The notes beneath the pieces were generated by a model. That model made no database searches. It saw only the letters and a list, made by a program, of their open reading frames with translations, and was not told the origin of the DNA. Positions 19,945 to 28,989 of a DNA stretch of 64,000 nt are shown here, one piece after another. Both the position numbers and the translations under genes were made by a program. Numbering within the stretch: the stretch's first letter is position 1; every line of letters begins with the position of its first letter. The stretch is taken from NCBI RefSeq assembly GCF_002002925.1, contig NZ_CP019511.1, positions 868,001-932,000 on the forward strand. The letters run 5' to 3'. The DNA comes from Sphingomonas sp. LM7. Lineage in GTDB: Bacteria; Pseudomonadota; Alphaproteobacteria; Sphingomonadales; Sphingomonadaceae.

Positions 19945-20945
19945 GGGTTTACGGTGGCCGCCTCGGCGCGGCGCTCGGCTTGGGCCGCGGCCATGCGGAT
20001 CGCCGCGATCATCGCGCCGGGATTGGCTTCGTCGCGCCCGGCGATGCCGAAGGCCGTGCCGTGGTCGGGCGAGGTGCGGACAATCGGCAGTCCCAGCGTG
20101 GTGTTCACGCCATCGTCGAAATGGAGCGTCTTGATCGGGATCAGTGCCTGATCATGATAGAGGCAGAGTGCGGCGTCATAGCCGGCGCGCGCGCGGGCGT
20201 GAAACATGGTGTCCGCGGCAAAGGGCCCGACGGCGTCGATGCCCTCGGCGCGCAGCTGTTCGATAGCGGGCATCAGGATGTCGATCTCCTCGCGCCCGAT
20301 CGCACCGCTCTCCCCGGCATGCGGGTTGAGACCGGCAAAGGCGAGGCGCGGCTTCTCGATGCCAAAATTGCGATGGAGCCCGCGTGCGGTCACCCGTGCC
20401 TTGGCAACTATCAACTCCTGCGAGATGAGGTGCGGCACATCGGCCAGTGGCACATGCACGGTGATCGGCACGACCCGGAGCGTCGGCCCGGCGAGCATCA
20501 TAACCGCGTTTTCACCGGAGACGCCACAGCGCTCGGCGACAAATTCGGTCTGGCCTGGATGGGTGAAACCGATCCGATAAAGCTGCGCTTTCGAGACCGG
20601 CCCGGTGACCAACCCGCTCGCAGCACCCGAACGAGTCAGTCCCGAGGCGAGCTCGAGCGACTGCAGCGCACATCGGGCGCTCTCGGCATCGGGCGATCCG
20701 GGCGTGACGTCGCCCACATCGCCGACCGAGATGATTGGCAGGGCATCGGCAAACACCGCAGCGGCCTGGTTGGGATCGCTGATGCGCGCGATCGGGCCGT
20801 TCCAGACCTTCTCGATCGCCCGCGGATCGCCCACCGCAAAAAACGGCGCGAGCGATTGAAGTGCGCGGGCGGCCCAGGCCTTGGCAGTGATCTCCGGCCC
20901 GATTCCGGCCGAATCGCCCATGGCGATCGCGAGCGGCGGAAGCAT
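19941..20945 (-). CDS. pdxA: 4-hydroxythreonine-4-phosphate dehydrogenase
   Basis: PdxA makes the precursor of the pyridoxal ring from 4-phosphohydroxythreonine using NAD(P)+. The 334-residue protein starts [14 protein letters not shown]. It has [25 protein letters not shown] and the metal and catalytic region [18 protein letters not shown] and [13 protein letters not shown]. The ATG at 20945 lies 16 bases after the surA stop. A longer open frame upstream overlaps surA and is not credible. Confidence 0.94.
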   Translation of the reverse strand: MLPPLAIAMGDSAGIGPEITAKAWAARALQSLAPFFAVGDPRAIEKVWNGPIARISDPNQAAAVFADALPIISVGDVGDVTPGSPDAESARCALQSLELASGLTRSGAASGLVTGPVSKAQLYRIGFTHPGQTEFVAERCGVSGENAVMMLAGPTLRVVPITVHVPLADVPHLISQELIVAKARVTARGLHRNFGIEKPRLAFAGLNPHAGESGAIGREEIDILMPAIEQLRAEGIDAVGPFAADTMFHARARAGYDAALCLYHDQALIPIKTLHFDDGVNTTLGLPIVRTSPDHGTAFGIAGRDEANPGAMIAAIRMAAAQAERRAEAATVNP

Positions 20946-20961
20946 CCGCTCGGCGCTCACC

Positions 20962-22308
20962 TCAGCGATATTCGACCAGCGCGTCGCGACGAAGGTCGCG
21001 CAGCATGCGCTGGGCGCGCAGATTGGTGCGTTCCTCTTCGAGCCGCTCCTGCACCTGCTCGACCGACGGATCGTAGGATTCCTTGGGCTCGTCGCGCCCG
21101 CACAGAACGAGCACGCGGACACCGTCCTCGACCGAGCCGAACGGCTGGGTGACCTGGCCGACCTGGAGCGGCATGATCATGTTCTGCAGCGCGGGCGGCA
21201 GTTCCTTGATCGCAATGCCGTCGCGATCGACGATCTCGGCATTCTGTGCCTTGGCGACAGCGGCGACGTCGCCGCAGCCCTTGATCGCCTGCGTCGCCGT
21301 GGCGAACTCGCCGGCGCGAGCGCTCGCCTGCGCTTCGGTGGTGCCCTTGACGAAATTGATGGCGACCTGGCGAAGGCTCAGCTTGGCATCGCGCGGATCG
21401 GCGGTCAGCACCTTGCGCTTCTCGGCGAGGTAGAGGATCGAAAAGCCCGTCGGCAGCTGGACCGGTCCGGCGACCTGACCGGCCTGCATGTCCTGCGCGG
21501 CGGCGGCAAGCTGGTCCGGCAGCATCGACGGGCGAACCCAGCCGAGATCGCCGCCGACCGACTTGGTCGATGCTTCCGAATAGGTCTTGGCGAGATAGTC
21601 GAACGGCGCGCCTTCGCGCATCTGCTGGATCATCTTCTGCATGGAAGCATGGACTTCCTGCGCGCGATCGGGTGTCGCGTTCATGTAGATTTCGTAGACG
21701 TGATATTCGTCGCTTCCCTTGGCGGCCTTCATGCGATCGATCATCGCCTTCACTTCGGCCTCGCCCACGTTGATGTTCACGCGGCGGCGGAGCAGGCGGC
21801 CCCAGGCGAGATCGGCTTCGATCTGGCGGCGGATCGTACGCTCGGATGCGCCGACTTCCTTTAGCCAGGCGCGCATCTGCTCCGGCGTGCGCTGGAAGTT
21901 CTTGGAGACCCGCGCGAAGCTCTGCTCGATCTCCTTGGGATCGACGGTGATCTCGTTGGCCTTGGCCTCCTGGATCTGCAGCGCTTCGTCGATCAGCTGG
22001 CGCAGCATCTGCAGCTTGAGCTGGTCGCGCTCCTCAGGCTTGAGGTTGAGCTTGCTGATCGCCACGACCATCGCGACGCGCTGATCGACATCGGTGCCGG
22101 TGATCACCGTGTCGTTGACGATCGCCGTCGGCTTGCGGATGTTGGGATCGGACTTGCCGAAGAGCTGGAAGTTCGCCGGCAGGTTGAGGCCGGTACTCGG
22201 CACCTGCTGATCGGGGACGGTCTGAGCGAGCGCGATCGACGCCACGCCGCCCAGCGCGAGCGCCAGAATAGTCTTGCGGCCGAAGCGAGCCGCCTTTGCA
22301 ACACCCAT
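20962..22308 (-). CDS. surA: Periplasmic chaperone and peptidyl-prolyl isomerase SurA
   Basis: SurA escorts outer-membrane proteins to the BAM complex. The product of about 448 residues has a signal segment (RKTILALALGGVASIALAQ), a SurA N-terminal chaperone domain (LRQLIDEALQIQEAK) and a parvulin-type PPIase domain (EYHVYEIYMNATP, SVGGDLGWVRPSMLP). A second less conserved repeat follows. The start is uncertain: the ATG at 22308 gives the cleanest leader, but in-frame upstream starts at 22314, 22332 and 22380 exist and none has a good ribosome-binding site. It follows lptD, whose product depends on SurA. Confidence 0.9.
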   Translation of the reverse strand: MGVAKAARFGRKTILALALGGVASIALAQTVPDQQVPSTGLNLPANFQLFGKSDPNIRKPTAIVNDTVITGTDVDQRVAMVVAISKLNLKPEERDQLKLQMLRQLIDEALQIQEAKANEITVDPKEIEQSFARVSKNFQRTPEQMRAWLKEVGASERTIRRQIEADLAWGRLLRRRVNINVGEAEVKAMIDRMKAAKGSDEYHVYEIYMNATPDRAQEVHASMQKMIQQMREGAPFDYLAKTYSEASTKSVGGDLGWVRPSMLPDQLAAAAQDMQAGQVAGPVQLPTGFSILYLAEKRKVLTADPRDAKLSLRQVAINFVKGTTEAQASARAGEFATATQAIKGCGDVAAVAKAQNAEIVDRDGIAIKELPPALQNMIMPLQVGQVTQPFGSVEDGVRVLVLCGRDEPKESYDPSVEQVQERLEEERTNLRAQRMLRDLRRDALVEYR

Positions 22309-22419
22309 GTTCACGTGGAGCCGTACCCTCATCCATAACGGGAGATCGTGGCGCATACTCGCCAATTGTGCCTGAACCAAGGCTTGACGGATTCGAGCTA
22401 CGCCCCGCCGGGCGGCACG

Positions 22420-24759
22420 CTAGCGTCCCAGATTCTTGAACGCCAGAGACAAAAGATAGCTGTTGCCGCGCCGTGCGTCGCCGGTCGTCTCGTAATCGCG
22501 CTTCCAGGTTAGGCCGAGCCGCAGGCAGTCGTCCTCATAGGCGAAGCCCAGCCGGTGCCGCACAGGATCGAACCCGTCGGCCTGGGAGAGGATGTCCTCG
22601 TCGCGATTGGTGAGGTCCACCAGGATTGCGCCATAAACCGACCAGAAGCGGGCAATCTGGACGCGCGCGCCGACCCGGGCTTCTTCACGGTCCTGGAGAT
22701 CTTCCAGCGTGGCGGAAATGTTGCGGTTGAGGCGGAGATAGCCGAGCTGAAGATAGGTGCTGCGCGAGCCTACCGTCGCGTCGATCTCGTTGCGGCGGAC
22801 GGCGAGGCCGTCCTTGTCGAGCCGGTAGCGGTGGGTGAAGGCGATGAAGTCGCGGAAGCGCACCACGGTGCGGCCGACGATGTCGGACACGCGATTGGAG
22901 AGGCCGGTGCCGTCGGGGAAGATCGTCGGGCGCGAAGTAAGGCGGTAGCTCTGGCCGACATTGGCGTCGACGCTGAAGCCGGGAAGGTTGAGCGAGTAAT
23001 CGACGCCCCAGGTGAAGCGCGTCGAATCCTCGAAGCGGTCGTAGCCGGGGAAGCGATTGAGCGCGAAGAGGTTCGAATCCTCGAGATCTACGGCGCGGGC
23101 ATCCTCGTTGGGGACGGCGAGGTTCTCGAGCTTGGGCGCGGCGACGATCTGGACGCGCGGGGTGATCCGCTGGGTGCCGCCGAGGAACTCGCCGACCAGC
23201 GGCCATTTCACGTCGATCGCGGCAGCAGCAATGCCGCGGAACTGGAAGCCTTCGTCGCCGCGATAGCTGGGGACGAGCGTCGAGAGCGTATCGTCGGTGT
23301 TGTAGGCGTCAGCCCGGCCATAGGCAGTGAAGGTGACTTCCTGGCCCCAATTGGTCAGCTTGCGCAGATCCCAGCGCGCGCTGGCGAAGGCGCGCTGCGA
23401 ATCCTGGCCGTCGGTGCGACCGATTGCGAGCGTGTTGAGCTGGAATTCGAAGCGGCCGCCGATCAGGCCGTCGTCCATCCGCCGCCGATAGTCGAGCTCG
23501 GGGAGCACAAAGGGCTGGAGGCCCTGGCGCTCGCCGACGCGCAGGGTCTGCACTGCCCAGGCATTGATCGAGAAATAGCTGTCCGGATCGATCCGTTCGA
23601 CGCGGACATTGTTGCGCAGCCGATCGTCGCGCGAAATGTCGTAGCGGCGCAGGAAGGTGCGGTCGGTGGCCAGCCGGAGCGAGGTGCTGGCGCTCCATTC
23701 GGGGGACAGCTGGAAACGGCCGACGGCGTCGAGATAGCCGCGGAAATTGTTGCTCGACGTGGCCGGGGTGACCGGGACGGTGAGGTCGTCGGCGCGGCGG
23801 CTATAGGTGCCGTAGGCGGTGACGCGATAGGCGCCGAAGCTTTCGAGCGCGCGATACTCGCCCTGGAGCATCGGCAGCGTGTCGGTGAATACGCGCGGCG
23901 TGATCGTCAGGTCGCGATTGGGCGCGAAACTGAAGTAATAAGGCAGCGCGATCTGGAATCCGTTGGTGCGATCGTAGCGTACATCAGGAGTGAGAAACCC
24001 ATCATCACTACTCCCCCCCGCCGGATGCGAAAAGGCGGGGAGGGGGATCGAGGCGAAACCGAACACCGAGATTCGCGCGCCGGTATAGCGGATGCGCTTC
24101 TTGCTTGGATCATAGACCACGCGCCGTGCGGTGATCTTCCATGACGGCTCTTTCGGGCAACCGTCGGTATCGGTGACCGCACAGGGCGTGTAGGCGGCGT
24201 TCTCGACAGTGATGATGCCGTCAGCGCGGACCCCGCGCTGCGCGGCGATCCGGCCGCCGGCTTCGAGCACGACGAGCATGTTCTCGACGGCGCCGTCCTT
24301 CAGCGTGTCGGTGAGCTCGATGCGGTCGCCATAAGCGGCGTCGCCCTCGGGATTGACGATGACGATGTTGCCTTCGGCAACGACTTGCCCGGTCTTGCGG
24401 TTCCAGACGATCTTGTCGGCGCGCAACCGATCGCTGCGACGATAGAGGCGAACCTCGCCGGCGGCGGTGACGACGTCGTTCTCATAGTCATAGTCGAGCT
24501 GGTCGGCGTTGAACTGGACCTCGTCGGGGCTGATCGCCGTGGCTTCGGTCGAGGGCGGCGGCGGCGTAGTGCCGCGATCCTGCAGATCGGCGCTGGGCAC
24601 CGGTGTGGGCGGCGGCAGAACCTGCTGAGTCGGCGCCTCTGGCGGATCGCCGATCTGCTGCGCGCGCGCCTGAGCGGCAAGGCACAGACCAAGCGCGGCC
24701 GACAGCAGCAAGACCTTGCGCGTAACGACGATTCCCACCTTTGACTTCACTCCCGGCAC
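22420..24759 (-). CDS. lptD: LPS-assembly outer-membrane protein LptD
   Basis: LptD inserts lipopolysaccharide into the outer leaflet together with LptE. The product of about 779 residues has a signal peptide (TRKVLLLSAALGLCLAAQ, cut near ARA|QQ) and a Pro-rich linker. An N-terminal OstA/beta-jellyroll domain (VQFNADQLDYDYENDVVTA, AEGNIVIVNPEGDAAYGD) is followed by a C-terminal beta-barrel with many aromatic-ended strands, for example PYYFSFAPNRDLTI. The GTG start at 24759 is the longest; GTGs at residues 4 and 8 are alternatives. It leads the surA-pdxA-rsmA operon and is divergent from holC. Confidence 0.92.
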   Translation of the reverse strand: MPGVKSKVGIVVTRKVLLLSAALGLCLAAQARAQQIGDPPEAPTQQVLPPPTPVPSADLQDRGTTPPPPSTEATAISPDEVQFNADQLDYDYENDVVTAAGEVRLYRRSDRLRADKIVWNRKTGQVVAEGNIVIVNPEGDAAYGDRIELTDTLKDGAVENMLVVLEAGGRIAAQRGVRADGIITVENAAYTPCAVTDTDGCPKEPSWKITARRVVYDPSKKRIRYTGARISVFGFASIPLPAFSHPAGGSSDDGFLTPDVRYDRTNGFQIALPYYFSFAPNRDLTITPRVFTDTLPMLQGEYRALESFGAYRVTAYGTYSRRADDLTVPVTPATSSNNFRGYLDAVGRFQLSPEWSASTSLRLATDRTFLRRYDISRDDRLRNNVRVERIDPDSYFSINAWAVQTLRVGERQGLQPFVLPELDYRRRMDDGLIGGRFEFQLNTLAIGRTDGQDSQRAFASARWDLRKLTNWGQEVTFTAYGRADAYNTDDTLSTLVPSYRGDEGFQFRGIAAAAIDVKWPLVGEFLGGTQRITPRVQIVAAPKLENLAVPNEDARAVDLEDSNLFALNRFPGYDRFEDSTRFTWGVDYSLNLPGFSVDANVGQSYRLTSRPTIFPDGTGLSNRVSDIVGRTVVRFRDFIAFTHRYRLDKDGLAVRRNEIDATVGSRSTYLQLGYLRLNRNISATLEDLQDREEARVGARVQIARFWSVYGAILVDLTNRDEDILSQADGFDPVRHRLGFAYEDDCLRLGLTWKRDYETTGDARRGNSYLLSLAFKNLGR

Positions 24760-24845
24760 GCGGCGGCCTCCGCCCTATCGCAGCGGTTGCGGCATCGCAA
24801 CGTCACGTGCGTTGGCCCGAACGCACGGAACCGCTAACAGGAGCC

Positions 24846-25286
24846 ATGCAGGTCGATTTCTATCATCTCACAATGCTGCCGCTCGAACGCGCGCTGCCGC
24901 AGATCGCGGAGAAGGTACTCGCCAGCGGCGGGCGACTGTTGATCGTGGCCGGAGAGGCAGCGCAGCGCGCCGGGCTCGACCAGTTGCTGTGGAGCTATGC
25001 GGCGGAGACGTTCCTGCCGCATGGCCAGGCCGGTGGCGAGGACGATGCGCGGCAGCCGGTGCTGATCGCAGGCGAACCCGATGCGGCAAATGGGGCGCGC
25101 AACATCGCGCTTGCCGACGGGGTCTGGCGGGAGGAGGCATTGCGCTTCGATCGGGTCTTCCATTTCTTCGACGAGGAACGGATCGGCGAGGCGCGGGCGG
25201 CGTGGAAGGGGCTGGCCGACCGCGATGGAGTCGAGCGCAACTATTGGAAGCAGAACGAGAACGGGCGGTGGGAAAAAGCGGCCTGA
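24846..25286 (+). CDS. holC: DNA polymerase III chi subunit
   Basis: Chi links the clamp loader to SSB. The 146-residue protein begins MQVDFYHLT and contains LPQIAEKVLASGGRLLI, LLWSYAAETFLPHG and FDRVFHFFDEE, all typical of alphaproteobacterial HolC. The ATG at 24846 gives the family start; the frame is open further upstream without support. In alphaproteobacteria holC is often near ndk, as here. Confidence 0.88.
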   Translation: MQVDFYHLTMLPLERALPQIAEKVLASGGRLLIVAGEAAQRAGLDQLLWSYAAETFLPHGQAGGEDDARQPVLIAGEPDAANGARNIALADGVWREEALRFDRVFHFFDEERIGEARAAWKGLADRDGVERNYWKQNENGRWEKAA

Positions 25287-25615
25287 CGTCGACGTCTGCC
25301 AAGGCGAAGGTGGAAGGGATTGCGGCGGATCGGTGGGAAATTTCCACGCCGCCCGGTTTCGCCATAGGGAAAGCGGAACAAGTAGACGCCGAGATTGACA
25401 CCTGGGGAATCTGGCATTCCACATTGCATGCACGCGGGTCCTGGCAATGGAACGCTGTAGATCGACGATTGCAAAGAGCGGGCGCCAAGCGAAGGCGGCC
25501 CGGCGACCTCAGCGCGCGCTATCCTACATTGCAAGCACCGTGGCTTGCATCGCGCGCAGGGCCGGACTAGGGAGCCGCGACTTTTCCACAACCCAAATAC
25601 AGGAGCCGCACGGCC
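25287..25615. other. Gene-free 329-base region with three palindromes
   Basis: No convincing coding frame was found between holC and ndk. The region has three hairpin-forming segments: 25322-25352 (GCGGC/GCCGC flanking GTGGGAAATTTCCAC), 25417-25452 (TTCC/ATTGC paired with GCAAT/GGAA with a two-base bulge), and 25512-25557 (GCGCGCG outside, TGCAAGC/GCTTGCA at 25530-25536 and 25543-25549 inside). It may hold the ndk promoter and a structured leader, or degenerate repeat elements. No good -10/-35 pair was identified. Confidence 0.45.
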
Positions 25616-26038
25616 ATGGCCGCGACCCGGACCTTTTCGATCATCAAGCCCGATGCCACTCGCCGCAACCTGACCGGTGCGGTCACCAAGATGCTTGAGG
25701 ATGGCGGCCTTCGCGTCGTTGCCTCGAAGCGCATCCAGATGACCCGCGAGCAGGCCGAGGGCTTCTATGCCGTCCACAAGGAGCGCCCCTTCTTCGGCGA
25801 GCTCGTCGAGTTCATGATCTCGGGCCCGGTCGTCGTGCAGGTGCTCGAAGGCGAGAACGCGATGCAGCGCAACCGCGACATCATGGGCGCCACCAATCCC
25901 GCCAACGCCGATGCCGGCACGATCCGCAAGGAACTGGCCGAGTCGATCGAGGCCAATTCGGTGCACGGTTCGGATTCGGACGAGAACGCGGCGATCGAAA
26001 TCGCCTATTTCTTCAAGCCCGAAGAAATCGTCGGCTAA
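25616..26038 (+). CDS. ndk: Nucleoside diphosphate kinase
   Basis: Ndk equilibrates nucleoside triphosphate pools by a ping-pong phosphotransfer through a histidine. The 140-residue protein has the ATP-grip start [13 protein letters not shown], the nucleotide loop [11 protein letters not shown] and the active-site motif NSVHGSDS with H117. Length and motifs are canonical. A CAGGAG ribosome-binding site precedes the ATG. A strong terminator candidate lies downstream at 26083-26140. Confidence 0.95.
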   Translation: MAATRTFSIIKPDATRRNLTGAVTKMLEDGGLRVVASKRIQMTREQAEGFYAVHKERPFFGELVEFMISGPVVVQVLEGENAMQRNRDIMGATNPANADAGTIRKELAESIEANSVHGSDSDENAAIEIAYFFKPEEIVG

Positions 26039-26082
26039 ATCTGCCGGCGATAGCCTCGCTCCGGCGAGGCCGATAAGGACGC

Positions 26083-26140
26083 GCGGCGTTCCCTTGCTTC
26101 CAGCGGCCACGGCCGAAAGGGGCGAGGGGGCGCCGCTTTT
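26083..26140 (+). terminator. Intrinsic terminator of ndk
   Basis: Fifteen-base arms (26083-26097 and 26122-26136) pair throughout with three G-U wobbles, enclose a smaller CGGCC/GGCCG hairpin, and are followed by TTTT. The wobbles pair only in plus-strand RNA, which points to ndk and not to the convergent PilZ gene. Confidence 0.65.
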
Positions 26141-26154
26141 CCGTGTGCGAAGCG

Positions 26155-26490
26155 TCAGAGCTTCGCGAGATGGCTCACGATGGAGGGGTGCAGCTTGGTG
26201 GCAAATCGCACGCCGATCGCGCCATTATGCACCCAGCAGACCTGTGCCGGGACAGGCGACAGATGGCCGATCGCCACGAGCACTTCGTCGCCGAGGCGAC
26301 AGGCCCAGGTAAGCAACCGGCAGCCGGTGACCGATACATCGACGACTTCGGCCTTTATCCGGCGGCTGGTGCCGCGGCCGCGCAACTCTGCCTTGAGACA
26401 GGTGGAGAGGCGCTCGCTCGATCGCCGGTCAGCCCAAGACGCCCGCATAACGTTGCTTTGTTTCGTCTTGAGCTTGACTATCGTCAGCAT
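26155..26490 (-). CDS. PilZ-domain protein, c-di-GMP receptor candidate
   Basis: The 111-residue protein is a single PilZ domain. Arginines in the N-terminal RRSSERLSTCLKAEL segment match the RxxxR part of the c-di-GMP site, and DVSVTGCRLL matches the DxSxxGxxL part. A hydrophobic end (GAIGVRFATKL) completes the barrel. It would act as a cytoplasmic c-di-GMP sensor with an unknown partner. No diguanylate cyclase or motility gene is nearby. Confidence 0.82.
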   Translation of the reverse strand: MLTIVKLKTKQSNVMRASWADRRSSERLSTCLKAELRGRGTSRRIKAEVVDVSVTGCRLLTWACRLGDEVLVAIGHLSPVPAQVCWVHNGAIGVRFATKLHPSIVSHLAKL

Positions 26491-26621
26491 GATCCAGCCT
26501 CCAGTCCGTATGTGCTAGATCAATCAAGGTAAACAAATCGGCGAATTCTCTAGTTCGTGCGTCGCATTGCTTGAACGTACGTCCCGCTCAACTCGGTTGG
26601 GTACGCTATCGTACTATGATG

Positions 26622-27119
26622 CTACGCGCGCACGAACAGGTTGCGCAGCCAGAGCGGGCCGCTGCGGCCGGCGGCGCGCCAATCGCCGTCCTCATCGAGC
26701 GCGCTAGGTTCATAGCCCCAGGGGTCAAACAGCTTCACCCGCGCGCCCTTGAACGCTGCGGCGTTGCGGGTGACCAAAGTCAGGCCATGTTCGAGCGCAG
26801 TAGCGGCGAACAGCGCATCGCGCGTCTCGGCAAGCGCGAGCTGGCCGCGCCGGCGCGCCACTGCCGCGTCGAGCGCGAGGATATGCCCGTCGAATGCAGG
26901 GACGACCTGATCGTCGATCCAGCTGCGCAGCGCTGCGCCGGCCGCCTTGTCGCGCCGGACGGTCTGCGCAACCGTTGCTTCCAGCTCGACGAGGCTGATC
27001 GCGGAAAGGAAGAGGCGTTCGCGCGGCACCTCCGCCGCCCAGGCGACGAAGCCCGTATCGGTATCGCCCGACCGGGCCTTGCGCAGTTCGAAGACGATCG
27101 GGGTATCGAGCAGGTACAT
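26622..27119 (-). CDS. PIN-domain toxin, VapC/FitB type
   Basis: The 165-residue protein is a PIN-domain ribonuclease candidate. The first acidic residue is D5 in MYLLDTPIVFELRKA, followed by SLVELEATV and ETRDALFAATALEHGLTLVTRN, giving the acidic metal site and the TRN end motif. The residue after DT is Pro where Asn is usual (DTNVV), which could alter activity. The C-terminus is longer than usual by about 20 residues (DEDGDWRAAGRSGP). It overlaps the antitoxin by one base and is transcribed after it, the usual type II order. Confidence 0.87.
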   Translation of the reverse strand: MYLLDTPIVFELRKARSGDTDTGFVAWAAEVPRERLFLSAISLVELEATVAQTVRRDKAAGAALRSWIDDQVVPAFDGHILALDAAVARRRGQLALAETRDALFAATALEHGLTLVTRNAAAFKGARVKLFDPWGYEPSALDEDGDWRAAGRSGPLWLRNLFVRA

Positions 27120-27355
27120 CAGCCCTTGCTCCCGTCCCAGCGCTCAGCGGGGGCGAGCTGGGCGTCGGAAGCGGCGGGGAGCGCCAGCAAGTCGACGATG
27201 CTTTCGCGCTGACCGCTCAGCTGGCGAAAGGCCTGGATGCTCATAAGCACGTGCGTAGGCCGCCCGCGATCGGTAACGAACACGGGCTCAAGCCGCGCGA
27301 GTCGCTTCGCCGCGCTGACGTCCTGGTTGAATTCGCGGCTTCCGATCACCCTCAT
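27119..27355 (-). CDS. Phd/YefM-type antitoxin
   Basis: The 78-residue protein starts MRVIGSREFNQDVSAAKRLA and continues FVTDRGRPTHVLMSIQAFRQL, the DNA-binding fold of Phd/YefM antitoxins. The acidic, flexible C-terminus would wrap the PIN toxin encoded next. Such antitoxins repress their own operon together with the toxin; a matching inverted repeat lies directly upstream. The start codon has little ribosome-binding site, so the mRNA may be nearly leaderless. Confidence 0.87.
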   Translation of the reverse strand: MRVIGSREFNQDVSAAKRLARLEPVFVTDRGRPTHVLMSIQAFRQLSGQRESIVDLLALPAASDAQLAPAERWDGSKG

Positions 27356-27358
27356 TAT

Positions 27359-27401
27359 CGTACCTACGTCGCTAGAATGTCCGCGTTGTCATGTAGGTAC
27401 G
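27359..27401 (-). promoter_or_regulatory. Operator candidate of the toxin-antitoxin operon
   Basis: Perfect nine-base inverted arms CGTACCTAC (27359-27367) and GTAGGTACG (27393-27401) lie 4 to 46 bases before the antitoxin start, centred 25 bases apart. Type II antitoxins of this family bind such palindromes cooperatively. The proximal arm would also cover the translation start region. Confidence 0.6.
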
Positions 27402-27560
27402 TTACTATGCTGTGCGCCCGGTGCAACACAAACGTCGCCGAACCCGGGAAAATGCGGGAGGCACATGATTTTGAGTTGCACACCAGATGGATGCGGCGAT
27501 GTTTCAGCTTCGCGACAGGCAGCAACATTGCCGCGCGGACATGATATCGGGGGAGGTTGA

Positions 27561-28925
27561 ATGCTGGATCTACTGGAGAATTCCTGGTTTGCGCTGACGG
27601 ACGTGCTCAATCCGCACGGGCCGGCCGTGAACGCCGTCAAAAGCTATACGCCGGCGGACTTCAGCGTGCATTTCTTCCTGCAGCTCGCCGTCATCATTCT
27701 CACTTGCCGCGTCGTCGGCTGGCTCGGGCAGAAGCTGCTCAAGCAGCCTCAGGTTGTCGGCGAGATGATCGCTGGCGTCGTGCTCGGGCCGTCGCTGCTC
27801 GGGCTGTTCTTTCCCGATCTCCAGCTCGCGATCTTCCCAAAGGAGACGCGCAACGTTCTTTATGTCGGCGCGCAGCTGGGCGTCGGCCTCTACATGTTCA
27901 TGGTCGGCCTGACGCTGCGGCTCGATCATTTCCAGTCCAAGGCGAAAAGCGCCGCGACGGTTTCGGCAGCCGGCATCGCCGCGCCGTTCCTGCTTGCCGC
28001 GCTGATCACGCCGTTTCTGCTCGCCGTGCCCGGGCTGTTCACTGCCGGGATCAGCCAGGCGAACGCGACCTTGTTCATGGGCGCGTGCATCGCATTGACT
28101 GCCTTCCCGATGCTCGCCCGGATCATCAATGAGCGCGGGCTCGCCAATTCTTCGCTCGGCACGCTGACGCTGACCGCGGGCGCATTCGACGATGCGGCAT
28201 CCTGGTGCGTGCTGGCAGTGGTGCTTGCCACGTTCGGCGCCGGGCCGGGCGTTGCCGTGATCGCGATCGTCGGAGCTGTCGCCTATGCCGGCTTCATGAT
28301 CCTGTTCGGGCGCAAGCTGCTCGCGCCGCTGGGCCGCGCAGTCGAGGCGCGGGGCGAGATGAGCACCAACGTGCTCGCGATCACCATGCTGTTGTTCTGC
28401 CTTTCGGCCTTCGTGATGGACGCGATCGGCATCCATGCGATCTTCGGCGGCTTCCTGATCGGCGTGTGCATGCCGCGCGGGCTGTTCGTCGAGGAATTGA
28501 AGCGCAAGGTCGAGCCGCTGGCGGTGGTGCTGCTGCTGCCGATGTTCTTCACTTATTCGGGGCTCAACACCCGGATGGACATGGTCAATTCGGTGTCGCT
28601 GCTGCTGATCGCACTCGGCATCCTGGTGGTTTCGGTGCTTGCCAAGTTCGGTGCCTGCTACGCTGCGGCGCGGCTTTCGGGTGAAGACAACCGGACGGCG
28701 CTGGGTATCGGCGCGCTGATGAACTCGCGCGGGCTGATGGAGCTGATCATCATCAATATCGGCCTGCAAAAGGGCATTATCGGGCCGACCCTGTTCTCGA
28801 TGCTGGTGCTGATGGCGATCATCACCACCGTGATGGCGACCCCGGTTTTCGAACTGGTCTATGGCAAGAAGGCCCGCGAGACCGGCGAACTCGACCAGAT
28901 CGACTCGCGCCTCGCCACTGCCTGA
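27561..28925 (+). CDS. Kef-type cation:proton antiporter (CPA2)
   Basis: The 454-residue inner-membrane protein has about 12-13 hydrophobic segments and CPA2 signatures. These include VGEMIAGVVLGPSLLGLFFP near residue 65, ALTAFPMLARIINERGL, GAFDDAASWCVLAVV (transport-site DD) and GALMNSRGLMELIIINIGL. It lacks the cytoplasmic TrkA-N (KTN) domain of KefB/KefC, so it is the short form exchanging Na+ or K+ for H+. The ATG follows GGGAGG closely. It is a monocistronic unit ended by the terminator at 28938-28974. Confidence 0.88.
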   Translation: MLDLLENSWFALTDVLNPHGPAVNAVKSYTPADFSVHFFLQLAVIILTCRVVGWLGQKLLKQPQVVGEMIAGVVLGPSLLGLFFPDLQLAIFPKETRNVLYVGAQLGVGLYMFMVGLTLRLDHFQSKAKSAATVSAAGIAAPFLLAALITPFLLAVPGLFTAGISQANATLFMGACIALTAFPMLARIINERGLANSSLGTLTLTAGAFDDAASWCVLAVVLATFGAGPGVAVIAIVGAVAYAGFMILFGRKLLAPLGRAVEARGEMSTNVLAITMLLFCLSAFVMDAIGIHAIFGGFLIGVCMPRGLFVEELKRKVEPLAVVLLLPMFFTYSGLNTRMDMVNSVSLLLIALGILVVSVLAKFGACYAAARLSGEDNRTALGIGALMNSRGLMELIIINIGLQKGIIGPTLFSMLVLMAIITTVMATPVFELVYGKKARETGELDQIDSRLATA

Positions 28926-28937
28926 GTTCCTCCTGTA

Positions 28938-28974
28938 GCCCGCCCCGCGCGCTTTGCGGGGCGGGCATCTTTTT
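28938..28974 (+). terminator. Intrinsic terminator after the Kef-type antiporter
   Basis: A perfect 11-bp stem GCCCGCCCCGC (28938-28948) and GCGGGGCGGGC (28956-28966) with a seven-base loop is followed by ATCTTTTT. It separates the antiporter from the porin gene, which starts 16 bases later. Confidence 0.85.
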
Positions 28975-28989
28975 CCGGGGAAGAAATTC

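Noticed and set aside
23070..23080. GGTTCGAATCC, a tRNA T-loop-like sequence
   Set aside because: It lies within lptD, in a conserved barrel part, and no acceptor or anticodon arms fit around it.
24012..24047. C-rich/G-rich hairpin inside lptD
   Set aside because: The bases encode the conserved PLPAFSHPAGG segment of LptD, so the pairing is a by-product of codon use.
26553..26637. Nine-base inverted pair GTTCGTGCG/CGCACGAAC around the end of the PIN gene
   Set aside because: One arm is the coding end of the toxin (FVRA); spacing and lack of T-run argue against terminator or operator.
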